Below, one piece after another: positions 1-8,025 of a stretch of 38,745 nt of DNA (position 1 is the first letter of the stretch; each line of letters opens with the position of its first letter). Origin of the DNA: Betaproteobacteria bacterium HGW-Betaproteobacteria-3 (GTDB lineage: Bacteria > Pseudomonadota > Gammaproteobacteria > Burkholderiales > Burkholderiaceae_C). The stretch spans positions 1 through 38,745 of the forward strand of contig PHCI01000030.1 in assembly GCA_002842205.1 (NCBI GenBank). Direction: 5' to 3'. The notes below the pieces were generated by a model. That model ran no database searches. It saw only the letters and a list, made by a program, of their open reading frames with translations, and was not told the DNA's origin. A program made the position numbers and the translations under genes.

Positions 1-99
1 CTGATTGCCCCGATCGCCATGGAAGAAGGCCTGCGCTTTGCCATCCGCGAAGGCGGCAAGACCGTGGGCGCCGGGGTCGTGGCAAAGATCATCGAGTAA
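1..99 (+). CDS. tuf: Elongation factor Tu, C-terminal end (partial)
   Basis: Only the last 32 residues and the TAA stop are inside the window; the gene begins upstream of base 1. The frame reads [20 protein letters not shown] and ends VAKIIE, which is the strongly conserved end of domain III of bacterial EF-Tu. EF-Tu carries aminoacyl-tRNA to the ribosome as a GTP complex. The rpsJ start codon follows after 24 bases, which fits the usual fus-tuf-rpsJ arrangement and co-transcription. Identification is firm despite the short fragment. Confidence 0.96.
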   Translation: MIAPIAMEEGLRFAIREGGKTVGAGVVAKIIE

Positions 100-123
100 T
101 CCTGGAAAACCAAAGGAATTACC

Positions 124-438
124 ATGGCCACCAAGCAAAAAATCCGCATCCGCCTGAAGGCGTTTGATTACAAGCTGATTGACCAGTCGGCTGCCGAGAT
201 CGTGGACACCGCCAAGCGCACCGGCGCCATCGTCAAGGGCCCCGTGCCCCTGCCGACGCGCATGAAGCGTTTCGACATCCTGCGCTCACCGCACGTCAAC
301 AAGACCAGCCGCGACCAGTTTGAGATCCGCACGCACCAGCGTCTGATGGACATCGTGGACCCGACGGACAAGACCGTGGACGCCCTGATGAAGCTCGACC
401 TGCCGGCTGGCGTCGACGTGGAAATCAAGTTGCAGTAA
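124..438 (+). CDS. rpsJ: 30S ribosomal protein S10
   Basis: A 104-residue protein starting [20 protein letters not shown], the usual S10 start and length (about 103). S10 sits in the head of the 30S subunit and also joins NusB in antitermination of rRNA transcription. The conserved [12 protein letters not shown] segment lies near residues 68-79. The gene follows tuf by 24 bases and is followed by a hairpin with a T-rich tail, so tuf-rpsJ appears to end a transcription unit here instead of running on into rplC. Confidence 0.98.
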   Translation: MATKQKIRIRLKAFDYKLIDQSAAEIVDTAKRTGAIVKGPVPLPTRMKRFDILRSPHVNKTSRDQFEIRTHQRLMDIVDPTDKTVDALMKLDLPAGVDVEIKLQ

Positions 439-443
439 CCCGC

Positions 444-480
444 AACAGGCCCCCGCTCCATGCGGGCGGTCCTGTTTTAT
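444..480 (+). terminator. Hairpin terminator or attenuator after rpsJ
   Basis: The stop codon of rpsJ is followed by an outer arm AACAGG (444-449) matching CCTGTT (471-476), an inner arm CCCGC (452-456) matching GCGGG (462-466), a 5-base loop and then a TTTTAT tail. This is the shape of an intrinsic terminator with a small internal bulge. It splits the S10 cluster between rpsJ and rplC, although read-through is possible. Confidence 0.65.
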
Positions 481-488
481 CTTTCGTG

Positions 489-519
489 ACGCGAACTTGC
501 CAGAACGGTGAGTTCGCGT
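489..519. promoter_or_regulatory. 9-bp inverted repeat overlapping the rplC promoter
   Basis: ACGCGAACT (489-497) and AGTTCGCGT (511-519) are perfect reverse complements separated by 13 bases. The left arm ends on the first base of the -35 box and the right arm abuts the -10 box, so a protein bound here would compete with RNA polymerase. It could instead fold as DNA cruciform or be fortuitous. No matching known operator is recognised. Confidence 0.45.
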
Positions 520-525
520 TATACT
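497..525 (+). promoter_or_regulatory. Sigma70-type promoter for the rplC operon
   Basis: A -35 box TTGCCA (497-502) and a -10 box TATACT (520-525) are separated by exactly 17 bases. This is the best promoter match seen in the ribosomal region and predicts a start near base 532, giving an untranslated leader of about 120 bases before rplC. It explains how rplC onward is expressed after the hairpin behind rpsJ. Confidence 0.75.
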
Positions 526-548
526 TTAAGGCTCTGCACATTTAGGGT

Positions 549-630
549 GGCCGAAAGGCTGCTTTGGACGGGTGGAGTTTTATCAACAGTCTTTCACGCC
601 AAAACGTTGCCGCCAATTGAAGTGGCAACG
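549..630 (+). promoter_or_regulatory. Structured leader of rplC
   Basis: The predicted leader contains a GNRA-type hairpin, GGCC-GAAA-GGCT (549-560), and a second stem CGTTGCC (605-611) with GGCAACG (624-630) that ends about ten bases before the GGAG ribosome-binding site. In other proteobacteria L4 represses its own operon through the S10 leader. A similar role here is inference only, because the leader has moved in front of rplC. Confidence 0.4.
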
Positions 631-651
631 GTGGAAGTTACGGAGAAACAA

Positions 652-1329
652 ATGAGTCTGAGCAACTCCCTTGGGTTGCTGGGTCGCAAGGTGGGCATGA
701 TGCGTCTGTTTACCGATGACGGGGACGCAGTGCCTGTCACGGTGGTGGATGTGTCCAACAACCGTGTGACCCAGATCAAGTCCCCAGAGACGGACGGCTA
801 CGTGGCCCTGCAGGTCACATTCGGCTCGCGCAAGGCATCGCGCGTGACCAAGCCGCAGGCCGGTCACCTTGCCAAGGCGGGTGTCGAAGCCGGTGAGATC
901 ATCCAGGAATTCCGTGTGACGGCCGATACGGCCTCGCAATACAAGGCCGGTGCTGCCGTGCCGGTCACGTCGGTGTTTGCCGTGGGCCAGAAGGTCGACG
1001 TGCAGGGCACGACCATCGGCAAGGGCTATGCCGGCACCATCAAGCGTCATCACATGAGCTCGCAGCGCGCGTCCCACGGCAACAGCCGTTCGCACAATGT
1101 GCCGGGCTCCATCGGCATGGCGCAGGACCCGGGGCGTGTGTTTCCTGGCAAGCGCATGACGGGGCATCTCGGTGTTGACACGGTCACCACCCAGAACCTC
1201 GACGTGATCCGGATCGACGAAGCGCGTCAGCTGCTGTTGATTCGGGGTGCCATTCCGGGCTCCAAGGGCGGTTTTGTGACCGTCCGTCCGGCCGTCAAGG
1301 CCAAAGCGACTGTGAAGGGAGCGAACTGA
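652..1329 (+). CDS. rplC: 50S ribosomal protein L3
   Basis: A 225-residue L3, slightly longer than the Escherichia coli protein (209). The frame is open further upstream, but the start chosen is ATG at 652 because it has a GGAG ribosome-binding site just before it and begins [10 protein letters not shown], the conserved L3 N-terminus, after a short lead. L3 is an early assembly protein that reaches toward the peptidyl transferase centre. The [20 protein letters not shown] segment holds the glutamine usually methylated by PrmB. The stop overlaps the rplD start by one base (TGATG). Confidence 0.97.
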   Translation: MSLSNSLGLLGRKVGMMRLFTDDGDAVPVTVVDVSNNRVTQIKSPETDGYVALQVTFGSRKASRVTKPQAGHLAKAGVEAGEIIQEFRVTADTASQYKAGAAVPVTSVFAVGQKVDVQGTTIGKGYAGTIKRHHMSSQRASHGNSRSHNVPGSIGMAQDPGRVFPGKRMTGHLGVDTVTTQNLDVIRIDEARQLLLIRGAIPGSKGGFVTVRPAVKAKATVKGAN

Positions 1330-1949
1330 TGCAGCTCGAACTCCTTAACGACCAGGGTCAGGCCGCGTCCAAGTTTGACGCCCCCGAGACCGTCTTCGGT
1401 CGTGACTACAACGAAGACCTGGTGCACCAGGTGGTGGTCGCCTTCCAGGCCAATGCGCGTCAGGGGACGCGGGCCCAGAAGGACCGCCAGCAGGTTCACC
1501 ACTCGACCAAGAAGCCGTTCAAGCAAAAGGGAACCGGTCGCGCCCGCGCCGGTATGACGTCCTCTCCGCTGTGGCGTGGGGGCGGTCGGATTTTCCCGAA
1601 CATGCCTGACGAAAACTTCGCCCAGAAAATCAACAAGAAGATGTACCGCGCTGGCATGGCGTCCATCTTCTCCCAGCTGGCGCGTGAAGGCCGCCTGGCC
1701 GTGGTGGACTCACTCAAGGTCGAGTCCCCCAAGACCAAGCCGCTGGCCGCCCGTCTCAAGGCGATGAATCTGGAGTCGGTGATGGTGATTTCCGACGAAG
1801 TTGACGAAAACCTGTATCTCGCATCGCGCAATCTGGTCAACGTGCTCATCGTTGAGCCGCGTTACGCCGACCCGGTGTCGCTGGTGCATTACAAGAAAGT
1901 GCTCGTCACCAAGGGCGCAATCGACAAGCTCAAGGAGATGTTCGCATGA
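1329..1949 (+). CDS. rplD: 50S ribosomal protein L4
   Basis: A 206-residue L4, normal family length. The long internal loop with [15 protein letters not shown], which lines the peptide exit tunnel and binds 23S rRNA, is intact near residues 60-75. In many bacteria L4 also represses its own operon. Its start overlaps the rplC stop by one base and its stop overlaps the rplW start by four (ATGA), so translation of the three genes is coupled. Confidence 0.98.
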   Translation: MQLELLNDQGQAASKFDAPETVFGRDYNEDLVHQVVVAFQANARQGTRAQKDRQQVHHSTKKPFKQKGTGRARAGMTSSPLWRGGGRIFPNMPDENFAQKINKKMYRAGMASIFSQLAREGRLAVVDSLKVESPKTKPLAARLKAMNLESVMVISDEVDENLYLASRNLVNVLIVEPRYADPVSLVHYKKVLVTKGAIDKLKEMFA

Positions 1950-2260
1950 GCACGCTCAAGTTTGACGAAGGCCGTCTGATGCAGGTGCTGGTGGCGCCGA
2001 TCGTGTCGGAAAAAGCCACGATGGTGGCTGACAAATCCAACGCCGTCACGTTCAAGGTGCTGCAGGACGCCACCAAGCCGGAAATCAAGGCCGCAGTGGA
2101 GTTGATGTTCAAAGTTGAGGTCAAGGGCGTTTCTGTGCTCAACACCAAGGGCAAGGCCAAGCGTTTCGGCAAGTCCAATGGCCGCCGTGACAACGTGCGC
2201 AAAGCCTATGTGCGTCTGATGCCCGGGCAGGAACTGAATCTTGGCGGGGAGGCTGCGTAA
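1946..2260 (+). CDS. rplW: 50S ribosomal protein L23
   Basis: A 104-residue L23 at the exit of the peptide tunnel, where trigger factor and signal recognition particle dock. The motif APIVSEKAT near residues 13-21 and [16 protein letters not shown] in the second half are typical. Start ATG overlaps the rplD stop by four bases; two bases separate its stop from rplB. Confidence 0.98.
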   Translation: MSTLKFDEGRLMQVLVAPIVSEKATMVADKSNAVTFKVLQDATKPEIKAAVELMFKVEVKGVSVLNTKGKAKRFGKSNGRRDNVRKAYVRLMPGQELNLGGEAA

Positions 2261-2262
2261 TC

Positions 2263-3087
2263 ATGGCTGTCATCAAGATGAAACCCACCTCACCAGGCCG
2301 TCGTGGCGTGGTGAAGATTTCGCGTGACCACCTGCACAAGGGTGAAGGCTACGCGCCGCTGCTGGAGCCGCAGTTCCAGAAGTCAGGCCGTAACAACAAC
2401 GGTCACATCACCGTTCGTCACAAGGGCGGTGGGCACAAGCACCACTACCGCGTGGTGGACTTCGTGCGCAACAAGGACGGCATTCCGGCCAAGGTCGAGC
2501 GCATCGAATACGACCCGAACCGCACGGCCCACATCGCCCTGATCGTGTACGCCGACGGCGAGCGTCGCTACATCATCGCGCCGCGCGGCCTCGAGGTCGG
2601 CGCGTCGCTGGTCAGCGGTTCGGAAGCCCCGATCCGTGCCGGCAACACGCTGCCAATCCGCAATATCCCGGTGGGCTCCACGGTGCATTGCATCGAGCTG
2701 CAGCCTGGCAAGGGTGCGCAGATTGCACGATCGGCCGGCACGTCAGCCACGCTGTTGGCCCGCGAAGGCACCTACGCGCAGGTTCGCATGCGCTCCGGTG
2801 AGGTTCGCAAGATCCACATCGAATGCCGCGCCACCATCGGTGAAGTCGCCAACGAAGAACACAGCCTGCGCCAGCTCGGCAAGGCCGGTGTGAAGCGCTG
2901 GATGGGTATTCGCCCGACCGTTCGCGGCGTCGTGATGAACCCGGTTGACCACCCGCATGGCGGTGGTGAAGGCAAGACCGGTGAAGGCCGTCATCCTGTC
3001 GATCCGTGGGGTAACCTGACCAAGGGCTACCGCACCCGTAACAACAAGCGCACCCAGGTCATGGTCGTGTCGCGTCGCAAGAAGTAA
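2263..3087 (+). CDS. rplB: 50S ribosomal protein L2
   Basis: A 274-residue L2, the usual length. L2 is needed for subunit joining and peptidyl transfer. The [20 protein letters not shown] block near residues 43-62 and the C-terminal [20 protein letters not shown] block with the functionally important histidine are both intact. The gene lies inside the rplC operon with only two bases after rplW. Confidence 0.98.
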   Translation: MAVIKMKPTSPGRRGVVKISRDHLHKGEGYAPLLEPQFQKSGRNNNGHITVRHKGGGHKHHYRVVDFVRNKDGIPAKVERIEYDPNRTAHIALIVYADGERRYIIAPRGLEVGASLVSGSEAPIRAGNTLPIRNIPVGSTVHCIELQPGKGAQIARSAGTSATLLAREGTYAQVRMRSGEVRKIHIECRATIGEVANEEHSLRQLGKAGVKRWMGIRPTVRGVVMNPVDHPHGGGEGKTGEGRHPVDPWGNLTKGYRTRNNKRTQVMVVSRRKK

Positions 3088-3097
3088 GGGGTAACAA

Positions 3098-3376
3098 ATG
3101 ACTCGCTCTCTCAAAAAGGGTCCGTTTGTTGACCACCACCTCGTTGCCAAGGCCGACAAGGCCGTGACGACGAAAGACAAAAAACCGATCAAGACCTGGT
3201 CGCGCCGTTCCATGGTCCTGCCCGAGTTCATCGGTCTGACCATCGCGGTGCACAACGGCAAGCAGCATGTGCCTGTTTACATCACGGACCAGATGGTCGG
3301 GCACAAGCTGGGCGAGTTCGCCCTGACCCGCACCTTCAAGGGTCACCCGGCGGACAAAAAAGTCCAGAAGAAATAA
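3098..3376 (+). CDS. rpsS: 30S ribosomal protein S19
   Basis: A 92-residue S19, exactly the usual length, starting [16 protein letters not shown]19 forms a complex with S13 in the head of the 30S subunit and contacts the A-site tRNA region. The conserved [15 protein letters not shown] and [16 protein letters not shown] segments are present. A GGGG ribosome-binding site precedes the ATG and nine bases separate it from rplV. Confidence 0.98.
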   Translation: MTRSLKKGPFVDHHLVAKADKAVTTKDKKPIKTWSRRSMVLPEFIGLTIAVHNGKQHVPVYITDQMVGHKLGEFALTRTFKGHPADKKVQKK

Positions 3377-3385
3377 GGAAAGACC

Positions 3386-3715
3386 ATGGAAACACGTGCA
3401 GTCCTACGGGGCGTTCGTCTGTCGGTCGACAAGGGCCGCCTGGTGGCCGACCTGATTCGCGGCAAAAAGGTGGATCAGGCGCTCAACATCCTGACGTTCA
3501 CCCAGAAAAAGGCCGCTGGAATCGTCAAGAAAGTCCTTGAGTCCGCCATTGCCAACGCCGAGCATAACGACGGCGCCGACATTGACGAACTGAAGGTCAA
3601 GACCATTTACGTCGAACAAGGCACCACGCTCAAGCGCTTCACCGCGCGTGCAAAAGGCCGCGGCAACCGTATCAGCAAGCCCACGTGCCATGTGTACGTG
3701 ACGGTTGGCAACTGA
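3386..3715 (+). CDS. rplV: 50S ribosomal protein L22
   Basis: A 109-residue L22, usual length, starting [20 protein letters not shown]. Its long beta-hairpin (around residues 78-98, ending [15 protein letters not shown]) lines the narrow part of the exit tunnel, the site of macrolide-resistance changes in other bacteria; the hairpin looks ordinary here. It sits between rpsS and rpsC, 16 bases before the latter. Confidence 0.98.
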   Translation: METRAVLRGVRLSVDKGRLVADLIRGKKVDQALNILTFTQKKAAGIVKKVLESAIANAEHNDGADIDELKVKTIYVEQGTTLKRFTARAKGRGNRISKPTCHVYVTVGN

Positions 3716-3731
3716 AAGGCCTGGAAGAACT

Positions 3732-4616
3732 ATGGGACAAAAAATCAACCCGACAGGCTTCCGCCTTTCCGTGAGCCGCAACTGGGCGTCTCGCTGGTAC
3801 GCCAACAACCGTGATTTCGCGGGCATGCTGGCCGAAGACATCAAGGTGCGTGAGTACCTGAAGGCCAAGCTCAAGAACGCAGCGGTGTCGCGCATCCTGA
3901 TCGAGCGTCCTGCCAAGAACGCGCGCATCACCATTTTCTCGGCCCGCCCGGGTGTGGTGATCGGCAAGAAAGGTGAAGACATCGAAGCGCTCAAGCGCGA
4001 ACTGGCCAAGCGCCTGGGTGTGCCGGTCGCCGTGAACATCGAAGAAGTGCGCAAGCCTGAAATCGACGCCAAGCTGATCGCTGACTCGATCACCCAGCAG
4101 CTGGAAAAGCGGATCATGTTCCGCCGCGCCATGAAGCGTGCCATGCAAAACGCCATGCGTCTGGGTGCCCAGGGCATCAAGATCATGTCGTCGGGTCGCC
4201 TGAACGGCATTGAAATCGCCCGTTGCGAGTGGTACCGCGAAGGTCGCGTGCCGCTTCACACACTGCGCGCCGACATCGACTACGGCACCTCCGAAGCCAA
4301 GACGACCTATGGCGTCATCGGCGTGAAGGTCTGGGTCTACAAGGGCGACACACTGGGCCGCAACGATGCGCCCGCCGCCATCGAGCCGCGCACAGAAGAA
4401 GAGCGCCGCCCCCGCGGTCCGCGTCGTGACGCCCGTCCGGGCGACCGCCCGCCCGCACGCGGCCCACGCCGCCCTGCCGGTGGCAACGCTGCACCGGCCG
4501 ACGGAAGCGACAAGCCGGCAGAAGCCACCAGTGCCGATGCCACGAAACCCGCCGTTAAGCGCGTACGCAAAGTCGCCGCGCCAGCTGCAGCAGCTGACGG
4601 TGCCAAAGGAGAGTAA
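3732..4616 (+). CDS. rpsC: 30S ribosomal protein S3 with long C-terminal tail
   Basis: Starts at ATG 3732 ([14 protein letters not shown]), the conserved S3 N-terminus with a GGAAG site upstream; the nine codons open before it are not used. The KH domain with [12 protein letters not shown] (near residues 75-86) and the mRNA-entry helicase residues are present. The protein has 294 residues against 233 in Escherichia coli. The extra part (about 220-294) is rich in Arg, Pro and Ala, probably disordered and basic, then ends acidic. Such tails are common in this bacterial family. rplP starts two bases after the stop. Confidence 0.97.
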   Translation: MGQKINPTGFRLSVSRNWASRWYANNRDFAGMLAEDIKVREYLKAKLKNAAVSRILIERPAKNARITIFSARPGVVIGKKGEDIEALKRELAKRLGVPVAVNIEEVRKPEIDAKLIADSITQQLEKRIMFRRAMKRAMQNAMRLGAQGIKIMSSGRLNGIEIARCEWYREGRVPLHTLRADIDYGTSEAKTTYGVIGVKVWVYKGDTLGRNDAPAAIEPRTEEERRPRGPRRDARPGDRPPARGPRRPAGGNAAPADGSDKPAEATSADATKPAVKRVRKVAAPAAAADGAKGE

Positions 4617-4618
4617 AG

Positions 4619-5035
4619 ATGCTGCAACCCGCTCGCAGAAAATTCCGCAAGGAACAAAAGGGCCGTAACACCGGTATCGCCACCCGTGGCAATACCGTGG
4701 CTTTTGGTGACTTCGGCCTGAAGTGCACCGACCGGGGCCGTCTGACGGCCCGTCAGATCGAGGCCGCCCGCCGCGCCATTTCCCGTCACGTCAAGCGTGG
4801 CGGCCGGATCTGGATTCGCGTGTTTCCGGACAAGCCGATTTCCCACAAGCCTGCTGAGGTCCGCATGGGCAACGGCAAGGGCAACCCCGAGTACTACGTG
4901 GCCGAAATCCAGCCGGGCAAGGTCGTGTTCGAGATCGTCGGCGTGCCCGAAGAGCTCGCCCGTGAAGCGTTCCGTCTGGCGGCTGCCAAGCTGCCGTTGC
5001 GCACCACGTTCGTCAGCCGCATGATCGGCGCCTAA
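4619..5035 (+). CDS. rplP: 50S ribosomal protein L16
   Basis: A 138-residue L16, normal length, starting [18 protein letters not shown]16 organises the A-site tRNA elbow region of the 50S subunit. The conserved [13 protein letters not shown]-like block reads [20 protein letters not shown] near residues 72-91 and includes the arginine that YcfD-type oxygenases hydroxylate in some bacteria. It is inside the operon, with an AGGAG site preceding the next gene, rpmC. Confidence 0.98.
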   Translation: MLQPARRKFRKEQKGRNTGIATRGNTVAFGDFGLKCTDRGRLTARQIEAARRAISRHVKRGGRIWIRVFPDKPISHKPAEVRMGNGKGNPEYYVAEIQPGKVVFEIVGVPEELAREAFRLAAAKLPLRTTFVSRMIGA

Positions 5036-5053
5036 ATTCAGGAGAATGAAGAA

Positions 5054-5248
5054 ATGAAAGCTGCTGAATTGCGTCAAAAAGACGTTGCTGGCATTGAAGC
5101 CGAGGTCAAGGCATTGCAGAGGGCCCATTTTGGCCTGCGCATGCAAAAAGCCACGCAACAACTGAACAACACCACCACGTTGCGCAGCACCCGCCGCGAC
5201 ATCGCACGTGCGAAAACCATCCTCGCTGAAAAGCGTGTCGGCAAGTAA
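5054..5248 (+). CDS. rpmC: 50S ribosomal protein L29
   Basis: A 64-residue two-helix L29 beginning [21 protein letters not shown]29 flanks the tunnel exit with L23 and helps dock trigger factor. Length and the [12 protein letters not shown] motif fit the family. Preceded by an AGGAGA ribosome-binding site and followed after nine bases by rpsQ. Confidence 0.98.
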   Translation: MKAAELRQKDVAGIEAEVKALQRAHFGLRMQKATQQLNNTTTLRSTRRDIARAKTILAEKRVGK

Positions 5249-5257
5249 GGAGCCCCT

Positions 5258-5527
5258 ATGACGGAAGCCAAAACATCCCTCAAGCGCACCTTGGTCGGCA
5301 AGGTGGTCAGCGCCAAGCGCGCCAAAACAGTCACGGTGCTGATCGAACGCCGCGTCAAGCACGAGCTCTACGGCAAGATTGTCGGCAAGTCGAGCAAATA
5401 CCACGCGCACGACGAAAAGGGCGAGTACCAGTTGGGCGACATGATCGAGATCACCGAATCGCGCCCCATCTCCAAAACCAAGAACTGGGTGGCCACCCGT
5501 CTGGTGACAAAAGCGGAAATCGTCTAA
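5258..5527 (+). CDS. rpsQ: 30S ribosomal protein S17
   Basis: An 89-residue S17, usual length, with the OB-fold motif [20 protein letters not shown] and [19 protein letters not shown]17 is a primary 16S rRNA binder of the 30S body. It is the last gene of this ribosomal cluster: a strong terminator follows and rplN, the usual next gene group, is absent from the window. Confidence 0.98.
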   Translation: MTEAKTSLKRTLVGKVVSAKRAKTVTVLIERRVKHELYGKIVGKSSKYHAHDEKGEYQLGDMIEITESRPISKTKNWVATRLVTKAEIV

Positions 5528-5558
5528 GCCCAAGCAGGCGACGGACTGCACGCAGATC

Positions 5559-5594
5559 AAAAACGGCCCACAATGTGGGTCGTTTTCTTTTTTG
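5559..5594 (+). terminator. Rho-independent terminator after rpsQ
   Basis: The arms AAAACGGCCCAC (5560-5571) and GTGGGTCGTTTT (5575-5586) pair over 12 positions, one of them a G-U pair, around a 3-base loop, followed by CTTTTTT. This ends the rplC-rpsQ transcription unit before the peroxiredoxin gene. Confidence 0.9.
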
Positions 5595-5644
5595 GGCGTT
5601 GCATTGCCCATCCACCGTTTTTCAATTTCTCCGAGGTACACACC

Positions 5645-6151
5645 ATGATCAAAATCGGCGACACCCTTCCCGCGGCCACCCTGATGGAGTTTTCGGAAGT
5701 CGAAGGCGAGGGCTGCAGCATCGGCCCCAACCCGGTCGACCTGAGCAAGGCGGTGGCAGGCAAAACCATTGCGCTGTTTGCGCTGCCTGGCGCATTCACC
5801 CCGACCTGCTCGGCCAAGCATGTGCCTGGCTACGTTGAAAAGTTCAGCGAACTGAAAGCCGCCGGCGTGGACGAAATCTGGTGCGTCAGCGTCAATGACG
5901 CGTTTGTCATGGGTGCCTGGGCACGTGACCAGAAAACCGGGGGCAAGGTGCGCATGCTGGCCGATGGCAGCGCCGACTTCACCAAAGCCACCGGACTGAC
6001 GCTGGACCTGACATCGCGCGGAATGGGGCTGCGCAGCAACCGTTACTCGATGCTGGTCAAGGACGGCAAAGTTGCGTCGCTCAATGTGGAAGGCCCCGGC
6101 AAGTTCGAGGTCAGCGATGCGGCCACCTTGCTGGCCCAGGCGCGCGCCTGA
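5645..6151 (+). CDS. Peroxiredoxin (Prx5 type)
   Basis: A 168-residue thiol peroxidase that reduces hydrogen peroxide and organic peroxides, usually with glutathione/glutaredoxin or thioredoxin as donor. The peroxidatic cysteine is Cys55 in PGAFTPTCSAKHVPGY, the Prx5 signature. Arg and Met in the SRGMGLRSNRYSML segment fit the family. ATG 5645 was chosen because GAGG lies just upstream and the protein then begins MIKIGDTLPAATL, the normal start. It stands alone after the ribosomal terminator and ends beside a structured repeat shared with the convergent GNAT gene. A second cysteine (Cys24) is not in the usual resolving position. Confidence 0.93.
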   Translation: MIKIGDTLPAATLMEFSEVEGEGCSIGPNPVDLSKAVAGKTIALFALPGAFTPTCSAKHVPGYVEKFSELKAAGVDEIWCVSVNDAFVMGAWARDQKTGGKVRMLADGSADFTKATGLTLDLTSRGMGLRSNRYSMLVKDGKVASLNVEGPGKFEVSDAATLLAQARA

Positions 6152-6155
6152 TAGA

Positions 6156-6238
6156 TCCTGAATAAAGAGCGCACTATCTTTGTTTGACGGGGGATAGAGG
6201 GCCAAATCTTTGAGAAAATCTCAAAGATCGGCTTTCAG
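6156..6238 (+). repeat. Structured dispersed repeat, copy 1
   Basis: Aligns to the family core: AGC, then 15 bases, then GACGGGGGATAGAGGGC. Its first stem is degraded, but the second hairpin is perfect: ATCTTTGAGA (6206-6215) and TCTCAAAGAT (6219-6228) around AAA. The element lies between convergent genes, and the GNAT stop codon (6221-6223) falls inside the hairpin, so the last GNAT residues are repeat-encoded. It could act as a bidirectional 3'-end hairpin. Confidence 0.75.
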
Positions 6239-6733
6239 ATAATGGGCGCCGGGAATGGGGTTGAAGTAATACGGGGGAATGCTCGCAAAGCCGACTTCCT
6301 CGTACAGCGCGCGGGCGGTTTCCATGTCGTCCAGGGTGTCGAGCAGTACGCTCGAATAACCCGCAAGCCGGGCCGCATCGAGGGTGGCTTCGGCAAGCAG
6401 CCGCCCCAGACCAAAGCCCCTGAACGCCCGACGTACATAAAGGCGTTTCATTTCGCTGGCGTTGGGATAGTCGGCCGTGTCGAGTGGGCGCAGCGCGCAA
6501 CAGCCGGCCAGTTCACCGTCCACCATCGCGAGCAGGAGACTGCCACGGGGGCCGGCATACTCGCCAGGCAGATTGGCAAGTTCTTCGTCGAAAGACTGGA
6601 AGCACAAGTCGATCCCCAACCCGTCAGCGTATTCGCGAAATATCTCGCGGGTCGCCTCCAGCAAGGTCGGGGAAGTCGGCGAAACCAGTTCGACCGACGG
6701 TCTTTCGAGATGTTTATTGCTTGACGGCTTCAA
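6221..6733 (-). CDS. GNAT-family N-acetyltransferase
   Basis: A 170-residue acetyltransferase of unknown substrate. The acetyl-CoA pyrophosphate-binding motif A is RLYVRRAFRGFGLGRLL (about residues 97-113) and a GNAT motif B-like ALYEEVGF lies near 142-149. The only plausible start is TTG at 6733, which overlaps the end of the upstream yceI gene by 20 bases, so translation is probably coupled; no strong ribosome-binding site is visible. The C-terminal residues YLKADL and the stop are encoded within a dispersed repeat. Substrate cannot be deduced. Confidence 0.85.
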   Translation of the reverse strand: MKPSSNKHLERPSVELVSPTSPTLLEATREIFREYADGLGIDLCFQSFDEELANLPGEYAGPRGSLLLAMVDGELAGCCALRPLDTADYPNASEMKRLYVRRAFRGFGLGRLLAEATLDAARLAGYSSVLLDTLDDMETARALYEEVGFASIPPYYFNPIPGAHYLKADL

Positions 6734-7289
6734 CCTGGATGGTCACTTTGATGTCGTCCGAGGTGGCGCGGTTGGCCAGGCCCCAGTTCACGTCGTAAGC
6801 GCTGCGGGTGATGACGGTTTCGAAGTCGCCGCCGCAGACCTCACGCTTGAGAGTAGGGTGGTTATAGCACCCGAAATGCACGGCTTTGATCACGATGGGG
6901 TTCGTTTTGCCGCGCAAGGTCAGGTTGCCGGCCACCTCGACGAGCTTGTCGCCGTCGAACTTGAACTTGTCACCGGAGAACTTGGCGGTGGGGTGATTGG
7001 CCACGTCAAAAAAGTCGGCGCTCTTGAGGTGGTTGTTGAAGGCCGCAACCCCGGTGCTGATGGAGTTCATGTCCAAGGTGATGTCAACCTTGCCTGTCTT
7101 GGCGGTTTTGTCCAGAGTGATCTCGCCTTCACTTTTTTCCCATTGCCCGCGGTTCGTCGAAGTCCCAAAATGCTTCGCCTCAAAAATGGCGCGGGTGTGG
7201 TTGGGGTCGATCTTGTACTGCGCGGACTGGGCCTGCACAGCGCCGGTAGCCAGCGCAAAAATCGCCAGAGCAAAAACGGACTTTTTCAT
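6714..7289 (-). CDS. YceI-family periplasmic protein (first of two)
   Basis: A 191-residue exported protein with a signal peptide MKKSVFALAIFALATGAVQA and cleavage after residue 20. YceI proteins are lipocalin-like beta barrels that bind isoprenoid or polyprenoid lipids in the periplasm. ATG 7289 has an AGGAGA site; the frame open upstream of it is not used. Two cysteines in HFGCYNHPTLKREVCGGDF (near 143-155) are spaced to form a disulfide in the periplasm. It lies 85 bases downstream of a second yceI gene and overlaps the GNAT gene start. Confidence 0.93.
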   Translation of the reverse strand: MKKSVFALAIFALATGAVQAQSAQYKIDPNHTRAIFEAKHFGTSTNRGQWEKSEGEITLDKTAKTGKVDITLDMNSISTGVAAFNNHLKSADFFDVANHPTAKFSGDKFKFDGDKLVEVAGNLTLRGKTNPIVIKAVHFGCYNHPTLKREVCGGDFETVITRSAYDVNWGLANRATSDDIKVTIQVEAVKQ

Positions 7290-7374
7290 GGATTCTCCTG
7301 TAACGGTTGAACAACAAATAAAACAACCTGAACTTCGGACAGCAGCACAAGCGCCGCCAGCCGGAGCCAGGCAC

Positions 7375-7935
7375 TCACACACCCGACAAACTCAACTTGA
7401 ACTTGATCAGCACGTCGTTGGCCACGATACTGAAATCGCTCCAGTCGCCCTCGCCCACCTTGAAGTCGACGCGCCGGATGGAAAAGCTGCCCACTGCGGT
7501 GGACGTGGCGCCAGACGGCGTCAAGGTCACGGGAATCACCACCGGTTTGACCGAGCCCTTGATGGTGAGCGTGCCCGTCACTTCAAACTTGCCGGGGCCC
7601 GCAGCCTTGATCGCGGTGGAGGCAAACGAAGCGTTGGGAAACTTGGGTACGTTGAACCATTCGGGCTTGCGCAGCTCCTTGACGGTGTCGGCGTCGCCGA
7701 TCACGACGCTGCCCAGATCGATCGTGAAGGCAATCTTGCCTGCTTCCGGCTTCTTGGGGTCGAAGGCAATCTGGGCGTCGAATTGGGTGAACTTGCCGTC
7801 CAGGGGCACGCCCATCTGTTTGGCCACAAAGTTGATCTCACTTTGCGCGGGGACGAGTTTTTGTTGCGCGAACGCAGTGCCAGCGGCCAGCAGCGACAGG
7901 GCGATCAAAGTGGGGCGAAGCAAGGATGGGTGCAT
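7375..7935 (-). CDS. YceI-family periplasmic protein (second)
   Basis: A 186-residue exported protein, start ATG 7935 giving a signal peptide MHPSLLRPTLIALSLLAAGT cleaved near AFA-QQ. The family body is clear: SEINFVAKQMGVPLDGKF, then KPEWFNVPKFPNASF and a C-terminal DFKVGEGDWSDFSIVANDV. It lacks the paired cysteines of its neighbour, so the two are diverged paralogues and not a recent duplication. It follows the cytochrome b561 gene by 90 bases; yceJ-yceI pairs are common in proteobacteria, which supports joint function at the membrane. Confidence 0.93.
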   Translation of the reverse strand: MHPSLLRPTLIALSLLAAGTAFAQQKLVPAQSEINFVAKQMGVPLDGKFTQFDAQIAFDPKKPEAGKIAFTIDLGSVVIGDADTVKELRKPEWFNVPKFPNASFASTAIKAAGPGKFEVTGTLTIKGSVKPVVIPVTLTPSGATSTAVGSFSIRRVDFKVGEGDWSDFSIVANDVLIKFKLSLSGV

Positions 7936-7984
7936 GAAAGACTTTGCAAAAACAGGTGGGTCAATGGGGAGGAGCCATATCAAT

Positions 7985-8012
7985 GGTAGGCGGTGGGCGG
8001 TAGGCGGTGGGG
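7985..8012. repeat. Four heptamer units (GGTRGGC-like)
   Basis: Four consecutive 7-base units GGTAGGC, GGTGGGC, GGTAGGC, GGTGGGG fill the gap between the cytochrome b561 stop and the downstream yceI gene. The units alternate A and G at the fourth base, so the array can also be read as two 14-mers. Such arrays can change length by slippage. It does not alter any coding frame. Confidence 0.7.
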
Positions 8013-8025
8013 TGGACTTCAACCC

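Noticed and set aside
4337-6205. A 622-residue minus-strand frame over rpsC-rpsQ and the peroxiredoxin
   Set aside because: It spans several firm plus-strand genes and a terminator; composition is that of a shadow frame.
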